From Desulfobacterales bacterium (GTDB lineage Bacteria > Desulfobacterota > Desulfobacteria > Desulfobacterales > JAFDCJ01), in assembly GCA_020345785.1 (NCBI GenBank), contig CP070771.1, forward strand, positions 3,344,624 to 3,351,608: 6,985 nucleotides of DNA, read 5' to 3'. This document shows, piece by piece, positions 1 through 5,773 of this stretch; position 1 is the stretch's first letter, and every line of letters begins with the position of its first letter. Under the pieces are notes generated by a model, which worked only from the letters and a program-made list of their open reading frames with translations, made no database searches and was not told the DNA's origin. The translations under genes and the position numbers were made by a program.

Positions 1-1099
1 TGATTCCGCTCTCAAGCATTCCCGGACCGTAAATCAGATTGGCACCTGCCAATGCTGGAATGATTCCGGTGAGCGTCTTCTCGTGGCCCATCTGGGAATC
101 GGGTGCTTTAGAATCCGTCTACCCGCCGGCGACATAACTAGGCAGGGCATAGTAGCGGGCCAGTCTTGCCACGGCTCCGCTGATGACAGCGCACTCAGGC
201 GTGCCGACAGAGGCGGATCCTATCTTGAGATCCATCGCTGTGGTTGAACTGCCGTAAATTACTGGCGCACCCTTGCATACAAGCTGATTCAAGGTGATGC
301 CACCCAGGACTTCGGCATTGTGGGTAACCAGCGTCCCCGCCAGGGTAACCGGTGATGTTCCCCCCGCCAGCGCCATGGATAAAATATTGATTACGGACCC
401 GGTGCGGGCGGCTTCCATAATAATTTCGCAGCATTCATTGATCAGTTTCAGAGGGCTCACCGGGCAGGTCGTAAAGGATAATATCGGACGTTCTTTGAGC
501 TTTTTGATGCTGCCGACAATAGTGCCGGCCATTTTGACCAGCTTTTTTAATAAAAATCCGCTCCCGGGACCCACACAACAGTGTTTGGTGGTATTGGTGA
601 GCATGGCTTCGGCGTTGTGCAGCGCCATGACAGGAGGGGGCACATCGCTGGAACCGACCGCCTTTTCGCAGACATCGATATGATCGAGGTAATCGACCAA
701 TTTAGCAGCATTGGCAAGATCGGCTTTTACCGGAGGCCTGCGTTCACCGCTGAAAGGATCGACCACTTCAATGCCTTCACTGAAATTGGTGAAGTGAACC
801 CGGCCGGGTTCCAGTACTTTGTCGTGATTCGGGTTGCGCCCGGCCAGAAGGATTTTTGAAGGGGCGGAGCGAATCGCATCCTCGACCAGATGGGGTGGAA
901 TCTTGACGATGTTTTGCCCGCGGTCAACTTCGGCCCCGGCTCCCTCTAATACATCTAAAGCTTCAGCGCTTTCAATAAAAAGCCCTGTTTTTTCAAGAAC
1001 CTCAAGGGTGGCCAGATGAATGTCATCCAGTTCATCGTCAGTCAATGAGGTAAGGCCGAATCCCCGGCTGCGGTGCTTATTGGGCCTGAATTTGCGCAT
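1..1099 (-). CDS. mttB: Trimethylamine:corrinoid methyltransferase MttB, pyrrolysine-containing, partial at the window edge
   Basis: MttB takes a methyl group from trimethylamine and transfers it to the Co(I) corrinoid of a partner protein (MttC) in the cytoplasm. The reading frame runs 326 codons from ATG at 1097-1099, meets TAG at 119-121 (codon 327), then continues open for 39 codons to the window edge. The residues after TAG ([18 protein letters not shown]) continue the family's conserved barrel sequence, and the preceding YVAGG is the usual context of the Pyl; the Methanosarcina protein has Pyl near residue 334. Family length is about 480-500 residues, so roughly the last 120 lie outside. 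A possible Shine-Dalgarno AGGGAG (complement of 1111-1116) sits about 11 nt before the ATG. The gene is divergent from pylT-pylSc-pylSn. MttB homologues without Pyl (for example glycine betaine methyltransferases) have a sense codon here, so the TAG argues for a true amine methyltransferase. No mttC is visible; it may lie downstream, outside the window. Confidence 0.93.
119..121 (-). other. In-frame UAG read as pyrrolysine (codon 327 of mttB)
   Basis: On the minus strand the codon is TAG, flanked by GTT GCC GGC GGT-type coding sequence upstream (YVAGG) and ACG GAT TCT AAA downstream (TDSK). Both sides match one continuous MttB protein with no frame change, and the position matches the catalytic Pyl of the family. 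The same window supplies the decoding tRNA and both halves of the synthetase. I saw no convincing PYLIS-like stem-loop just downstream; only a weak CCC-AGAT-GGG pairing is present. Confidence 0.93.
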
Positions 1100-1309
1100 A
1101 TTGAATTGGTCTCCCTAATTAATCCGCCCTCAAAAAAAACATTCAGAGTATAAATTGTCCATTATTCCAAATGGGGCGAAGCCCCTAACTTGTAGACTTG
1201 CCTGCTCAGGACGTTACCTAACAGAGGGGCATCTGAAAATCAACCACAACCTGGATTTAACCAGGATAACGCCGAAGTAAACTTTTAGCCGATTGCATCA
1301 CAGGGCTTG
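1100..1309. other. mttB leader region with two short hairpins, no gene
   Basis: No convincing coding region is seen. Two small palindromes lie here: GGGGC-GAA-GCCCC at 1173-1185 and CCTGG-ATTTAA-CCAGG at 1250-1265. On the minus strand both would be upstream of, or in, the mttB leader, so they could be an operator or RNA structure. Neither is followed by a T-run in either direction, so they do not look like intrinsic terminators. I saw no B12-box that would indicate a cobalamin riboswitch. Confidence 0.35.
1147..1152 (-). promoter_or_regulatory. Possible -10 element for mttB
   Basis: The minus strand reads TATACT here, a near-consensus -10 hexamer about 48 nt upstream of the mttB start. I found no good -35 at the right spacing, so this would be a weak or activator-dependent promoter, or chance in AT-rich DNA. 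Confidence 0.2.
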
Positions 1310-1545
1310 GAATACCATAAAATCCCAAATCTCGAGCGCCAAATTACAAATAAATCTCAAATTCCAATATTCAATGACCAAAACATCCACCACAGTTCTA
1401 TCGTATTGCTTCACGAATCCGAGATTACCGGAAATAATTCCGTTGGACCCAGCTGTAGCAGAATCGGATGTTTAGAATTTTGAATTTGAGTCATTGGCAT
1501 TTGTTTGGGATTTGGATTTTGGTACTTGGAATTTTCATAGTATTC
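1310..1545. repeat. MITE-like imperfect inverted repeat, about 236 bp
   Basis: The two ends are inverted copies: the left end begins GAATACCATAAAATCCCAA and the right end, read on the minus strand, begins GAATACTATGAAAATTCCAA. Similarity continues inward through AT-rich arms (left about 1310-1390, right about 1465-1545), including an exact 8-bp pair AAACATCC (1381-1388) and GGATGTTT (1466-1473). Near the middle is a small hairpin CGGAA-ATAA-TTCCG (1429-1442). The unit could fold almost end to end. It encodes no transposase, and I could not make out a clear target-site duplication. It could be a non-autonomous element or a REP-like intergenic repeat; showing that needs other copies in the genome. 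Confidence 0.6.
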
Positions 1546-1631
1546 ATCTATCAGGTAATTCTTTTAAAATCAGCTATATAATTAATTGGCAAAGCTACCC
1601 GTATTTAACCACCATTTAGAAAATACCGGGG

Positions 1632-1637
1632 TTGACA
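1632..1637 (+). promoter_or_regulatory. Possible -35 element (TTGACA) upstream of pylT
   Basis: A perfect TTGACA lies about 250 bp before pylT, pointing toward it. The sequence 17-18 bp downstream (GTAATT or TAATTA, around 1655-1661) is a poor -10, so promoter activity is uncertain. A transcript from here would run through the palindromic repeat before reaching the tRNA. Confidence 0.2.
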
Positions 1638-1663
1638 TCTCATCCCGCGAAAAGGTAATTAGA

Positions 1664-1862
1664 AGTGGTTTCAAAATCTCAGATCAGGTTCAAGGGCAAG
1701 AGGCACACCACAACTATTTAGGATAGATGTGTCATCCCGCGCAAGCGGGGGCGCGAGCCGATAAAAAAGCGCAGCATACACGGGAGTATGTGAGTCTCGC
1801 CCTCGGCGGGAAAGACGCTTGCAACGCGGCCGTTGGGCCTTAGATGGGGTTTTGAAACCACT
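1664..1862. repeat. Palindromic GC-rich intergenic repeat next to pylT
   Basis: An exact 13-bp inverted repeat bounds the unit: AGTGGTTTCAAAA at 1664-1676 and its complement at 1850-1862. Inside are nested pairings: CCCGC-GCAA-GCGGG (1736-1749), GCAAGCG (1741-1747) with CGCTTGC (1816-1822), GCGAG (1753-1757) with CTCGC (1796-1800), and CATAC (1775-1779) with GTATG (1786-1790). A 10-bp direct repeat TCATCCCGCG occurs at 1640-1649 and 1732-1741. There is no coding potential. The structure suggests a structured, possibly mobile, intergenic repeat ending only 25 bp before the tRNA. Confidence 0.6.
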
Positions 1863-1887
1863 TATAGAGAGCGCTTCAAGGTTTAGC

Positions 1888-1961
1888 GGGGGGTGGATCG
1901 ATAGGAGATCGCGTGGACTCTAAATTCACGTAGCTCGGTGCGACACCGTGACCTCCCGCCA
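1888..1961 (+). tRNA. pylT: tRNA-Pyl with CUA anticodon
   Basis: This tRNA reads UAG and is charged with pyrrolysine by PylSn plus PylSc. The acceptor stem pairs 1888-1894 (GGGGGGT) with 1951-1957 (ACCTCCC), with one G-U; discriminator G is at 1958 and CCA is encoded at 1959-1961. Only one base (1895) joins acceptor and D stem, as in known tRNA-Pyl. The D stem is GATC (1896-1899) with GATC (1907-1910). The anticodon stem has six pairs (1912-1917 with 1925-1930), loop CTCTAAA (1918-1924), anticodon CTA (1920-1922). The variable loop is three bases (1931-1933). The T stem is 1934-1938 with 1946-1950, containing one T-T mismatch. All hallmarks of tRNA-Pyl are present: six-pair anticodon stem, short variable loop, missing connector base. 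The seven-base D loop (1900-1906) is longer than the five bases I recall for Methanosarcina and Desulfitobacterium. It lies 173 bp before pylSc on the same strand, so co-transcription is plausible. Confidence 0.95.
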
Positions 1962-2047
1962 TCACTTATTGCTGCCAAGAACTCCGGGCTCTTCTGAAGA
2001 TGCGGGATTGGTTTCGCTATAACAGGGAGAACAATATATGCCGGATA

Positions 2048-2079
2048 GTTGACTGGTTGAATAGTTGATTGGTTGATTA
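2048..2079 (+). repeat. Four tandem 8-bp repeats (GTTGANTR-like)
   Basis: Four consecutive octamers read GTTGACTG, GTTGAATA, GTTGATTG and GTTGATTA. They lie between pylT and pylSc, 56 bp before the pylSc start and directly before AT-rich sequence. Each contains a TTGA core resembling a -35 box, so the array might affect transcription of pylSc, but a simple-sequence relic is as likely. Confidence 0.6.
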
Positions 2080-2123
2080 TGTATAGCGGATCTCATCAAT
2101 TTTATTTTAATTATAATAATTAA

Positions 2124-2137
2124 AGGGGATAATTTTG
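2124..2137 (+). promoter_or_regulatory. Ribosome binding site that decides the TTG start of pylSc
   Basis: AGGGG at 2124-2128 is six bases before TTG at 2135-2137. No ATG in this frame lies near the start of the conserved region, so the TTG start is supported by this site. Confidence 0.7.
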
Positions 2138-2977
2138 AGTATCGCCTGGACCGAAATTCAGCATGCCCGCCTGATAGAGCTGGCGGCCGATGAACGCGAG
2201 CTGGATACGCAATTTGACAGCGCGGCAGGGCGTGACAAGGCCTTTCAACAACTGGAAAGGCGGCTGGTCAAAGTACAGCGGCAGAAGCTGCAGCGGCTGC
2301 GCGATGGTCATCGGCGGCCCGGGCTGTGCCGACTTGAAAGCCGCCTGACGGAAATCCTGGTTCACAACAATTTCGTGCAGGTGGCCACACCGACCATACT
2401 TTCCAAAGGTCTGTTAGCCAGAATGTCAATTGATGACGATCACCCGCTGGCTTCACAAATATTCTGGCTGGGCAAAGATCGATGTCTGCGGCCGATGCTG
2501 GCACCACATCTCTATTATGTTTTAAAGGACCTTTTACGGCTGTGGGAGAAACCGGTTCGCATATTTGAGATCGGATCCTGCTTCCGCAAAGAATCCCAGG
2601 GCGCACAGCATTCCAACGAGTTTACCATGCTCAATCTGGTGGAGATGGGCCTTCCCCAGGACAAACGGCAGGCAAGACTTGAAGAACTGGCAGCCCTGGT
2701 GGCAAGGGCAGCCGGTATAGATGACTATATTATTCAGACCGAAAGTTCCACCGTTTACGGTGAGACCATTGACATTCTGGCCGGTGAGAAGCGGGTGGAA
2801 GTCGGTTCCGCCGCAATGGGGCCGCATGTGCTCGATCAGGCCTGGCAAATTACGGATGCCTGGGTGGGCATCGGTTTCGGACTTGAGCGCTTGCTCATGG
2901 TGGCGGAAAAGAGCAACAGCCTGGGAAAAATGGGCCGGAGTTTGGCCTATCTTGATGGTATCCGATTGAATATCTAA
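2135..2977 (+). CDS. pylSc: Pyrrolysyl-tRNA synthetase, catalytic subunit PylSc
   Basis: PylSc is the class II synthetase catalytic domain that activates pyrrolysine with ATP and loads it onto tRNA-Pyl. The 280-residue protein has the normal bacterial PylSc length and lacks the N-terminal tRNA-binding domain of the archaeal enzyme. Residues 119-129 (LRPMLAPHLYY) form part of the amino acid pocket; motif 2 is around 144-171 (FEIGSCFRKES, then EFTMLNLVEMG); motif 3 is GFGLERLL at 247-254. By alignment from memory to Methanosarcina PylRS, N167 matches the pocket Asn346, V169 replaces Cys348, Y208 matches Tyr384 and W243 matches Trp417. The start is TTG with a good Shine-Dalgarno. The stop is TAA. 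It follows pylT and precedes pylSn by 72 bp, with no pylB, pylC or pylD in between, unlike the pylSc-B-C-D-Sn order known from other bacteria. The paralogous PheRS or SepRS are unlikely given the Pyl-specific residues. Confidence 0.96.
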   Translation: MSIAWTEIQHARLIELAADERELDTQFDSAAGRDKAFQQLERRLVKVQRQKLQRLRDGHRRPGLCRLESRLTEILVHNNFVQVATPTILSKGLLARMSIDDDHPLASQIFWLGKDRCLRPMLAPHLYYVLKDLLRLWEKPVRIFEIGSCFRKESQGAQHSNEFTMLNLVEMGLPQDKRQARLEELAALVARAAGIDDYIIQTESSTVYGETIDILAGEKRVEVGSAAMGPHVLDQAWQITDAWVGIGFGLERLLMVAEKSNSLGKMGRSLAYLDGIRLNI

Positions 2978-2978
2978 A

Positions 2979-3031
2979 AGCTCGTAGCTGATAGTCTGAA
3001 GGATAGAAGCTCATAGCTCATCGCCTGAAGG
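2979..3031 (+). repeat. Pair of 24-bp direct repeats between pylSc and pylSn
   Basis: Positions 2979-3002 (AGCTCGTAGCTGATAGTCTG then AAGG) and 3008-3031 (AGCTCATAGCTCATCGCCTG then AAGG) match at 20 of 24 bases, with a 29-bp period. They fill most of the 72-bp gap and start right after the pylSc stop codon. No promoter or terminator is evident. Confidence 0.65.
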
Positions 3032-3049
3032 CATAAATCTACATTTATT

Positions 3050-3418
3050 TTGGATGGAGTTTTTAAAGCTTTGAAGGAAAGAGCGCCAACCAAACAGCCT
3101 GCTAAAAGGTTCTACCGCAAGCGGGTGGAGCTTTTTCGCCTTATCGATAAAATCAAGCTGTGGCCTTCGCGCAAAGGCCTGCTGCACGGCATCAAGACCA
3201 TTGAGGTTACAGGCGATCAGGCGCGGGTGACAACCCACTGCAACAAAACGTTCCTGATTACCAATTCCAGAAACAGCCGGGCGGCCCGCTGGCTCCGAAA
3301 TAAATGGTTCAAGGGGGTGTGCGGGACCTGCGGGGTCCCGGAATGGAAGCTGGAAAAGTACTCGGCAACCTATTTCAAGCGCCGGTACGGTTCAGACCTG
3401 TTAAGAGAAAAGGAATAA
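3050..3418 (+). CDS. pylSn: Pyrrolysyl-tRNA synthetase, N-terminal tRNA-binding subunit PylSn
   Basis: PylSn binds the variable and T arms of tRNA-Pyl and works in trans with PylSc. The longest reading is 122 residues. The conserved core spans residues 36-109: KLWPSRKGLLHGI (36-48), then NSRNSRAARWLRNKW (72-86), then C91-x2-C94 and VPEWKLEKYS (96-105). Candidate zinc ligands are H46, C64, C91 and C94, with spacing close to the archaeal N-terminal domain (18, 27 and 3 residues here against 18, 29 and 3 from memory). The 30-residue head is rich in Lys and Arg, suiting RNA contact. The TTG start at 3050 has no Shine-Dalgarno; a TTG at 3071, 11 bases after GGAG (3056-3059), would give 115 residues and is perhaps more likely. 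The stop is TAA. It follows pylSc on the same strand and is probably in one transcript with it. Confidence 0.94.
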   Translation: MDGVFKALKERAPTKQPAKRFYRKRVELFRLIDKIKLWPSRKGLLHGIKTIEVTGDQARVTTHCNKTFLITNSRNSRAARWLRNKWFKGVCGTCGVPEWKLEKYSATYFKRRYGSDLLREKE

Positions 3419-3420
3419 AG

Positions 3421-3520
3421 GCTCAGGGTTCAGGGTTTAAAGGTTGAGGGAGCAGCGTAAGGAAATGTGTTTTATTGTTAACCTCTGAACGCTGAACCTT
3501 TGAACCCTGAACCTCTGAAC
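3421..3520. repeat. GGTTCAG-type inverted repeat between pylSn and the next gene
   Basis: The left arm (3421-3448, GCTCAGGGTTCAGGGTTTAA onward) and the right arm (about 3492-3520) are near-perfect inverted copies. Each arm itself consists of GGTTCAG-like units in tandem. The loop of about 40 bases holds TTTTATTGTTAAC. The hairpin could attenuate or stabilise the transcript between pylSn and the methyltransferase gene, but no T-run follows it. A related relic (GGGTTCAG at 5747-5754, TTTAAAGG at 5765-5772) occurs after the M20 gene. Confidence 0.65.
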
Positions 3521-3542
3521 CAAATCGACGGAGGAGATTTAC

Positions 3543-4424
3543 ATGCACCCATTGATCGAATCTCTTGTTCAAGGCGGTCCGGTCGTAACCGACGGATCAT
3601 GGGGGACCCAAATGCACAAGCGCGGTTTGAAACGCGGCCAGAGTCCGGACTCCTGGAATCTGAGCCATCCGGAACACGTTGGAGATGTGGCCCGGCAGTA
3701 TGTGGACGCCGGAAGTCAGATCATCTTAACAAACACCTTCGGCGCAAACCGCCTATCCTTGTCGAACTATAAATTGGGAGACAGGGTGGCTGATATCAAT
3801 GGCGCCGGTGTGCAGATTTCAAAGCAGGCAGCCGGCGATCGGGCGCGTGTTTTTGCCTCCATCGGTCCGACCGGCAGGCTGCTTGTGACAGGGGAAACCA
3901 CCGAAGCAGAACTGCGAAATGTATTTGAAGAGCAGGCCGATGCCCAGACGCGGGCCGGCGCGGATGGGATAATTATTGAAACCATGATCGATATCGATGA
4001 AGCCAGAATTGCGGCGCTGGCCGCCAAGCAAACCGGGCTGCCGGTCATCGTCAGTATGGTCTTTGATTCCGGTGAAGACAAGGATCGAACCATGATGGGC
4101 AACAGTCCGGAAGAATTTGCGGCGGAAATTGAAAAAATCGGGGTCGACGGTCTGGGGGCCAATTGCGGCCAGGGAATTGAAGCATTTTTGCCGATCTGCA
4201 AGCGCCTGCGGCAGGCCACGGATCTTCCCATCTGGATGAAGCCCAACGCCGGACTGCCGGAAGTTGTTGACGATAGTGTGGTGTTTCGCACGACTCCCGC
4301 TGAATTTGTCCAATACGTACCCGAGTTGATTCAAGCCGGTGCGAATTTTATCGGCGGCTGTTGCGGCACGGATCAGGAGTTTGTGAAGGCTATTCGGCAG
4401 ACGGTAGCCGAAATGAAACGCTAA
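3543..4424 (+). CDS. Homocysteine S-methyltransferase domain protein (stand-alone)
   Basis: The 293-residue protein is a single Hcy-binding TIM barrel of the MetH N-terminal, betaine-homocysteine methyltransferase and MmuM family. These use a zinc-bound homocysteine thiolate to accept a methyl group, making methionine. The start region TDGSWGTQMHKRG (16-28) is the family's opening motif, and NTFGANR (64-70) follows. The three zinc cysteines are present: C208 in GANCGQG (206-211 region) and C273-C274 in GGCCGT (271-276). No cobalamin, pterin or activation domain of full-length MetH is fused. The ATG at 3543 is six bases after GGAGGAG (3530-3536), the best ribosome site in the window. It lies 124 bp after pylSn on the same strand, separated by a hairpin repeat. 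The methyl donor cannot be read from sequence: S-methylmethionine, a betaine or a methyl-corrinoid protein are all possible. Position beside an MttB system makes methyl-corrinoid attractive but unproven. Confidence 0.85.
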   Translation: MHPLIESLVQGGPVVTDGSWGTQMHKRGLKRGQSPDSWNLSHPEHVGDVARQYVDAGSQIILTNTFGANRLSLSNYKLGDRVADINGAGVQISKQAAGDRARVFASIGPTGRLLVTGETTEAELRNVFEEQADAQTRAGADGIIIETMIDIDEARIAALAAKQTGLPVIVSMVFDSGEDKDRTMMGNSPEEFAAEIEKIGVDGLGANCGQGIEAFLPICKRLRQATDLPIWMKPNAGLPEVVDDSVVFRTTPAEFVQYVPELIQAGANFIGGCCGTDQEFVKAIRQTVAEMKR

Positions 4425-4496
4425 GATTGATGCTGGCCCTTTTAACAACCGCCAATCCGGCCTCAAGTTCAGATACGGCGACCGGGCGGTCTCCGG

Positions 4497-4508
4497 CCGG
4501 ATATCCGG
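4497..4508. repeat. 12-bp perfect palindrome before the M20 gene
   Basis: CCGGATATCCGG is a perfect palindrome 44 bp before the M20 start, in a GC-rich part of the 127-bp gap. It could be an operator half-site pair or chance; nothing else marks a promoter here. Confidence 0.3.
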
Positions 4509-4551
4509 GGGATGCAAAACCGAAATAAAATCCGCTAAATGACAGGAGTAG

Positions 4552-5742
4552 ATGATGGGTGAATCCTTTATCCTTCCCTTTCACGACTGGCTGGTTAAGT
4601 TGCGCCGCGAACTTCACCAAATTCCGGAGCTCGGCTACCGGGAGCATAAGACCGCCGCCAAGATCTGCCAGGTCTTGGATCAACTGGAAGTTCCCCACCA
4701 AACCGACGTGGGCAAGACCGGCGTGGTGGCCAGGCTGAAAGCTGAAAGCGACGGTCCACTGGTTGCCTACCGAGCCGATATAGATGCCCTGCCCCTGGAA
4801 GAAGCCAATGATGTCTCCTATAAGTCCCGACACGAAGGGATGATGCACGCCTGCGGCCATGACGGGCATGTGACCATTGCCCTGGGGATTATTCGCTGGC
4901 TAAAGGAAAGAGAGTGGACGCGTAACGGCTGCGGTGAAATCCTTTTCTTTTTTCAACCCGCGGAAGAAGGCGGCGCCGGCGCCAAGGCGATGCTGGATAC
5001 CGGCCTGTTTGATCAGGAGCCGGTCAAAGCCATTTTTGCAGGGCACTTGAACCCGGAACTGCCCGTCGGAAGGATTGAACTCATTTACGGCACCGCCCAT
5101 GCCGCCACAAACACCATCGGAATTCGCATAAAGGGTAAAGGAGGACATGGTGCCTCCCCGCATCTTTGTATCGATCCCATTATTGCGGGAGCCCATCTGC
5201 TCACCCAGCTGCAGACCTTTGTCAGCCGCAGTCTCGGTCCGCTGGACAGTGCGGTGCTTACCATCGGTGAGTTTCACGCCGGGACGGCTGAAAATATCAT
5301 TCCGGAAGAAGCGAATTTGAAAGGCACCCTGCGCACCCTTACGCCGGAAGTCCGCGAGCAGGCCGTCCGGCGGATTGAAGCCATGGTCAAGAGCCTGGAT
5401 CTGGCGTTTGGGGTTTCCACCACCTTCAAAAATGTTGAAGGTTATCCGGCACATGTCAATGATTCGGCCATGGTGGATCATTTAAAGACATGTGTCAATC
5501 AGGTTCTGGGGGCCGACGCCGTCCATATTGCCCGTCCCCGGATGGGAGCTGAGGATTTTGCCTACTTTTGCCAGAAGTGGCCGGGTGCGATGGTAGGGCT
5601 CGGCTGCCACGATCCGGCCAAGGGCTTCGAGTTTGCCCTGCACTCTCCCCATTTTGATATGGACGAAAGGGTGCTGGATGTTGGGGTGCAGCTAATGGGT
5701 CATGCCCTGATTCAATATATTGAAAAAGCGATGTCGGAATAA
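4552..5742 (+). CDS. M20-family amidohydrolase (N-acyl amino acid or hippurate hydrolase type)
   Basis: The 396-residue length is normal for M20D enzymes, which hydrolyse N-acyl amino acids (hippurate, IAA-amino acids, N-acetylated amino acids) with a dinuclear metal centre. Visible motifs in order: LRRELHQIPELGYREHKTA (17-35); AYRADIDALPLEE (72-84); MHACGHDGH (99-106 region) with ligands C101 and H103; FFFQPAEEGGAGAKAML (132-148) with the catalytic and ligand glutamates E138-E139 region; GH at 163-164; the dimerisation-domain loop GKGGHGASPH (195-204); GTAENIIPEEA (244-254); MGAEDFAYF (331-339); and the last ligand H364 in ALHSPHFD. Two ATG codons compete: 4552 is three bases after AGGAG (4544-4548), and 4555, six bases after it, is better spaced, giving 395 residues. 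It has no signal peptide, so it is cytoplasmic. The substrate cannot be assigned. It is on the same strand as the pyl genes but 127 bp away, so a functional link is not shown. Confidence 0.93.
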   Translation: MMGESFILPFHDWLVKLRRELHQIPELGYREHKTAAKICQVLDQLEVPHQTDVGKTGVVARLKAESDGPLVAYRADIDALPLEEANDVSYKSRHEGMMHACGHDGHVTIALGIIRWLKEREWTRNGCGEILFFFQPAEEGGAGAKAMLDTGLFDQEPVKAIFAGHLNPELPVGRIELIYGTAHAATNTIGIRIKGKGGHGASPHLCIDPIIAGAHLLTQLQTFVSRSLGPLDSAVLTIGEFHAGTAENIIPEEANLKGTLRTLTPEVREQAVRRIEAMVKSLDLAFGVSTTFKNVEGYPAHVNDSAMVDHLKTCVNQVLGADAVHIARPRMGAEDFAYFCQKWPGAMVGLGCHDPAKGFEFALHSPHFDMDERVLDVGVQLMGHALIQYIEKAMSE

Positions 5743-5773
5743 ACCCGGGTTCAGAAGATAGAGATTTAAAGGT

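Noticed and set aside
1..1099. mttB as a pseudogene or truncated gene ended by a nonsense mutation
   Set aside because: Homology continues in the same frame after TAG, the site is the family's Pyl position, and the decoding genes are next door.
1173..1185. Hairpin as an intrinsic terminator
   Set aside because: The stem is only five pairs and no T-run follows on either strand.
1100..1310. Cobalamin riboswitch in the mttB leader
   Set aside because: A corrinoid system made this worth checking, but I could not find a B12-box or the conserved core on the minus strand.
1293..1475. A 60-residue plus-strand open frame
   Set aside because: It falls within the AT-rich inverted repeat, has no ribosome site and no protein-like pattern.
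1664..1862. CRISPR array
   Set aside because: The repeats are inverted and nested, not regularly spaced direct repeats with unique spacers, and there are no cas genes.
3767..4291. A 174-residue minus-strand open frame, and the 232-residue one at 3819-4517
   Set aside because: Both lie antisense to the homocysteine methyltransferase, which has clear motifs and the best ribosome site; their sequences look like shadow translation.
4900..5481. A 193-residue minus-strand open frame
   Set aside because: It is antisense to the M20 gene, whose metal-binding motifs cover the same DNA.
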